Shown here: positions 62,129 to 64,000 of the stretch, in pieces
Numbering within the stretch: the stretch's first letter is position 1
Layout of the letters: every line of letters starts with the position of its first letter
NCBI GenBank assembly: GCA_016714815.1
Contig: JADKBZ010000023.1
Coordinates: 1 to 64,000, forward strand
Direction of reading: 5' to 3'
DNA: 64,000 bases
Source of the DNA: Holophagales bacterium
GTDB lineage: Bacteria; Acidobacteriota; Thermoanaerobaculia; UBA5066
Translations under genes and position numbers: made by a program
The notes under the pieces: generated by a model
What the model was told of the DNA's origin: nothing
Seen by the model: only the letters and a program-made list of their open reading frames with translations
Database searches by the model: none

Positions 62129-63385
62129 CTACTTCTTCGCCGGGGCGGGCCTGGCCGCGGACGGTGTCGCCGGCGCGGCGGGTGCGGGCAGCGGAAGCCC
62201 CGCCCCCTTCAGGTAGGTCTTGCGGAGGTACTCCTCCATCAGGTTGTCGGAGAACCAGGAGAGCGGGACGCCGTCGATGAAGTAGGTCGGCGTCGACCGG
62301 ACCCGGACCGCGAACCCCTCGCCCAGGTCGTCGAGGACTCTCTTCACGGAGCTTCCCTGCAGGTAGCAGGAGCGGAACGCCTCCTCGGAAATGCCGTTGG
62401 AGACGGCGAAGTCGAGAGCGAAGGTGTCGAGCTCGCCGACGGAGAGCGTCTCCTGCCGGGCCAGGACGCTCGCCTTCCAGTTGTAGAAGAAATCCTTGTC
62501 CTTCTCGTAGAAGCAGCGCCCCGCGGACGCCGCGCGGAACGCCCAGGTGTGCTCGGAGATCGGGAAGTTCTTTGCGACCTTGCGGATCTTCAGCTCCTTG
62601 CCGAGCTTGTGGATCAGGGTCTCGAGGTCCCCCGCCCTCTTCTTGCAGAAGGGGCACTGCATGTCGGAATACTCGACGATCGTCACCGTGGCGTCGGCGG
62701 GCCCCGCGGAGGGCGCCCCGTCGAGCTTGATCATCGCCTTGCGCTGCTCGGCAAAGCCGCGCCCGCGATCCCACGCGCGGCCGACGAGGAGAAGCGCGCC
62801 GTCATCGGAAGCGACGTAGGCCGAGATCTCGTAGGCGCCGTAGCCGGTTTCGTGCTGGATCTTCAGGCCCTTGAACGAGCGCCGGTCGAGCGACGGGTCG
62901 AAGGAGACCTTGAACCGCCCCCTGAGGAACTTCCCGAGGAGCTCCCGGAGGGTGTCGAGATCCGCCTCGCCCCGGATCGCTTTCGGCGCCTTCAGGCGCG
63001 CCTCGTCGACGAAGACGTCTCCGACGAGCGCCGTCTTCCCGGCGTCGTCGGCGAGGACGAAGGCCTGGTCGTTGGCCCGCTCGTCGGCAGCGAACTTCTT
63101 GGCGGCACGGTAGAGCCGCCAGCCCGGGATCCTCACCGAGTCGAGGGCGTCGGCCGTCACTTCGCCGGCGCCCCAGGGGAAGAAGCTCTCGAGCCAGCCG
63201 ACGAGCGCCTCGGTCCTCGGGTCGGCGATCTTCGGGATTGCGGCGGGCGGGGCGGACGGCTTCGACTCTGCCGGGACGGCCGTGGCGGCCGGCTTCTCTG
63301 CGGCCTGCGCCTGGGGCGCTCCGCCGGCACGGCACGCCAGGAGCGTGGCCGCGGCCAGGACAACGAGGGAACGGTGGTGGTTCAT
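62129..63385 (-). CDS. DsbA-like thioredoxin-fold lipoprotein or exported protein
   Basis: The 418-residue protein has a signal peptide (MNHHRSLVVLAAATLLACRA, with a lipobox-like LLAC). An Ala/Pro-rich linker follows, then a novel middle domain (about 50-230) and a DsbA/thioredoxin-4 domain (about 235-395). That domain has IVEYSDMQCPFCKKRAGDLE (CPFC redox pair) and the cis-Pro loop in RVRSTPTYFIDGVPL. It resembles the DsbA/DsbG-like proteins that introduce or shuffle disulfides in the periplasm. ATG 63385 overlaps the upstream TPR gene's stop (ATGA). It ends in an Ala/Pro tail. Confidence 0.9.
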   Translation of the reverse strand: MNHHRSLVVLAAATLLACRAGGAPQAQAAEKPAATAVPAESKPSAPPAAIPKIADPRTEALVGWLESFFPWGAGEVTADALDSVRIPGWRLYRAAKKFAADERANDQAFVLADDAGKTALVGDVFVDEARLKAPKAIRGEADLDTLRELLGKFLRGRFKVSFDPSLDRRSFKGLKIQHETGYGAYEISAYVASDDGALLLVGRAWDRGRGFAEQRKAMIKLDGAPSAGPADATVTIVEYSDMQCPFCKKRAGDLETLIHKLGKELKIRKVAKNFPISEHTWAFRAASAGRCFYEKDKDFFYNWKASVLARQETLSVGELDTFALDFAVSNGISEEAFRSCYLQGSSVKRVLDDLGEGFAVRVRSTPTYFIDGVPLSWFSDNLMEEYLRKTYLKGAGLPLPAPAAPATPSAARPAPAKK

Positions 63386-64000
63386 CGGACGGACGAGCCT
63401 CCTCTTTCGAGCTGGACGGATGCCTCGCGGACGGCGGGCTGGTTCGGGTCGATCGCAAGCGACTTCCGGAACCACGCCCGGGCGTCCGCCGTTTTGTCGA
63501 GACAGAGAGACGTGAGGGCCATGAGATTGAGGGCCTCGATGTCGGCCGGCTTCCTCGCGACGATCCTCGAGAAGAGGGCCTGCGACTCGGCGCACTGCTG
63601 GTCCTCGAAGAGGGCCTTCCCCAGGGACGCGCCGTAGCGGTCGTTCTGCGGGTAGGCCGACACGACGGAGCGAAGGCAGCGGATCAGCTCCTTGCGGACG
63701 GCGGGCCGGGCCTCGATCCGCTTCATGTAGGTCGAAACGCGCCGGTAGACGGCGGCTTCGGGCTCACTGTAGCCGTACTGGAGGGCCGACAGGAGCGCCG
63801 CATCCGATTCCGTCCAGCGCTCGAGGTGGAAGAGGGTGATCGAGGTGTTCATCCAGGCCGTCGCCGACCGCGGATTCACCTCGAGCGCCTTCCGGTAGAG
63901 CGCGAGGCTCTCCTCGTACTTCTGCCGCGACCGAAGGAACGTGCCGAGGTTCTGGAAGGACCCCGCGGTCTCGGTCCCCGCGCGGTTCGCCGGCCGGCCG
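63382..64000 (-). CDS. TPR-repeat protein, 5' part beyond the window
   Basis: The frame is open from the window end to a stop at 63382, giving about 205 residues of the C-terminus. TPR-type helices are clear (SFQNLGTFLRSRQKYEESLA, LYRKALEVNPRSATAWMNTS, DIEALNLMALTSLCLDKTAD). The family cannot be refined. It is translated just upstream of the DsbA-like protein, with which it shares a 4-nt overlap. A folding or secretion-linked role is inference from context. Confidence 0.85.
   Translation of the reverse strand, partial: GRPANRAGTETAGSFQNLGTFLRSRQKYEESLALYRKALEVNPRSATAWMNTSITLFHLERWTESDAALLSALQYGYSEPEAAVYRRVSTYMKRIEARPAVRKELIRCLRSVVSAYPQNDRYGASLGKALFEDQQCAESQALFSRIVARKPADIEALNLMALTSLCLDKTADARAWFRKSLAIDPNQPAVREASVQLERGGSSVR

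Overview
The window is GC-rich (by eye about 70%) bacterial chromosome, densely coded on both strands. LptD, an Omp85-type barrel, a TolC-type channel and a TonB C-terminal domain show an outer membrane. Hanks-type kinases fused to TonB-like or sigma-54 modules, HflX, RND metal efflux and a class I FBPase suggest Acidobacteriota or a relative. That placement is inference, because no rRNA lies in the window.

Layout. 0-3.3 kb is an eroded accessory patch: a ribbon-helix-helix antitoxin cut by the edge, a DUF4143 ATPase, a Phd antitoxin with a dead VapC, and about 1 kb without a recognisable gene. 3.3-7.8 kb holds surface-sugar genes (acyltransferase, epimerase, gmd). 7.8-14.2 kb is housekeeping on the minus strand: rplU-rpmA-obgE-nadD-rsfS, a sigma-54 activator, dksA and holA. 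14.3-22.9 kb is mixed: Omp85 protein, trxB, sixA, a REP-associated tyrosine transposase (RAYT), cobalamin adenosyltransferase, PHP phosphatase, a QueD homologue, a Ser/Thr kinase and an FKBP isomerase. 23.0-28.5 kb is a sugar-phosphate operon (tal-zwf-pgl-glk-fbp). 28.6-34.4 kb is a tripartite CzcCBA-like efflux operon. 34.4-42.7 kb has a polytopic membrane protein, a 1769-residue kinase/ATPase/TPR/GAF/sigma-54 fusion and hflX. 42.8-50.8 kb has a TIGR02757 protein, a thioredoxin, an alkaline-phosphatase-fold membrane enzyme, a UbiA prenyltransferase, a fused prenol-kinase/DUF92 protein and rfbD. 50.9-55.7 kb has lptD and a thiolase/CoA-transferase operon. 55.8-64 kb has ruvX-mltG, a pseudokinase-TonB fusion, a foldback element, a TMTC-like TPR protein, a DsbA-like protein and a TPR protein cut by the window end.

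The most unusual layer is a REP/REPIN family: 13 loci sharing the core GGGGTC(A/T)GGTCT. They occur as single arms, near-perfect hairpins and chimeric forms, all with the RAYT gene in their midst. Two of them supply the 3' ends and stop codons of holA and a sigma-54 activator. A collapsed copy appears to have created the -10 box of the RAYT gene itself.

A second window-wide pattern is a TAnnnT box 6-9 nt before the start codon of at least 13 genes, most of them first in their unit. There is no room for a Shine-Dalgarno sequence, which suggests frequent leaderless transcription. Within operons, coupling is by 4-base ATGA/GTGA/TTGA overlaps and probably, for lptD, CTGA.
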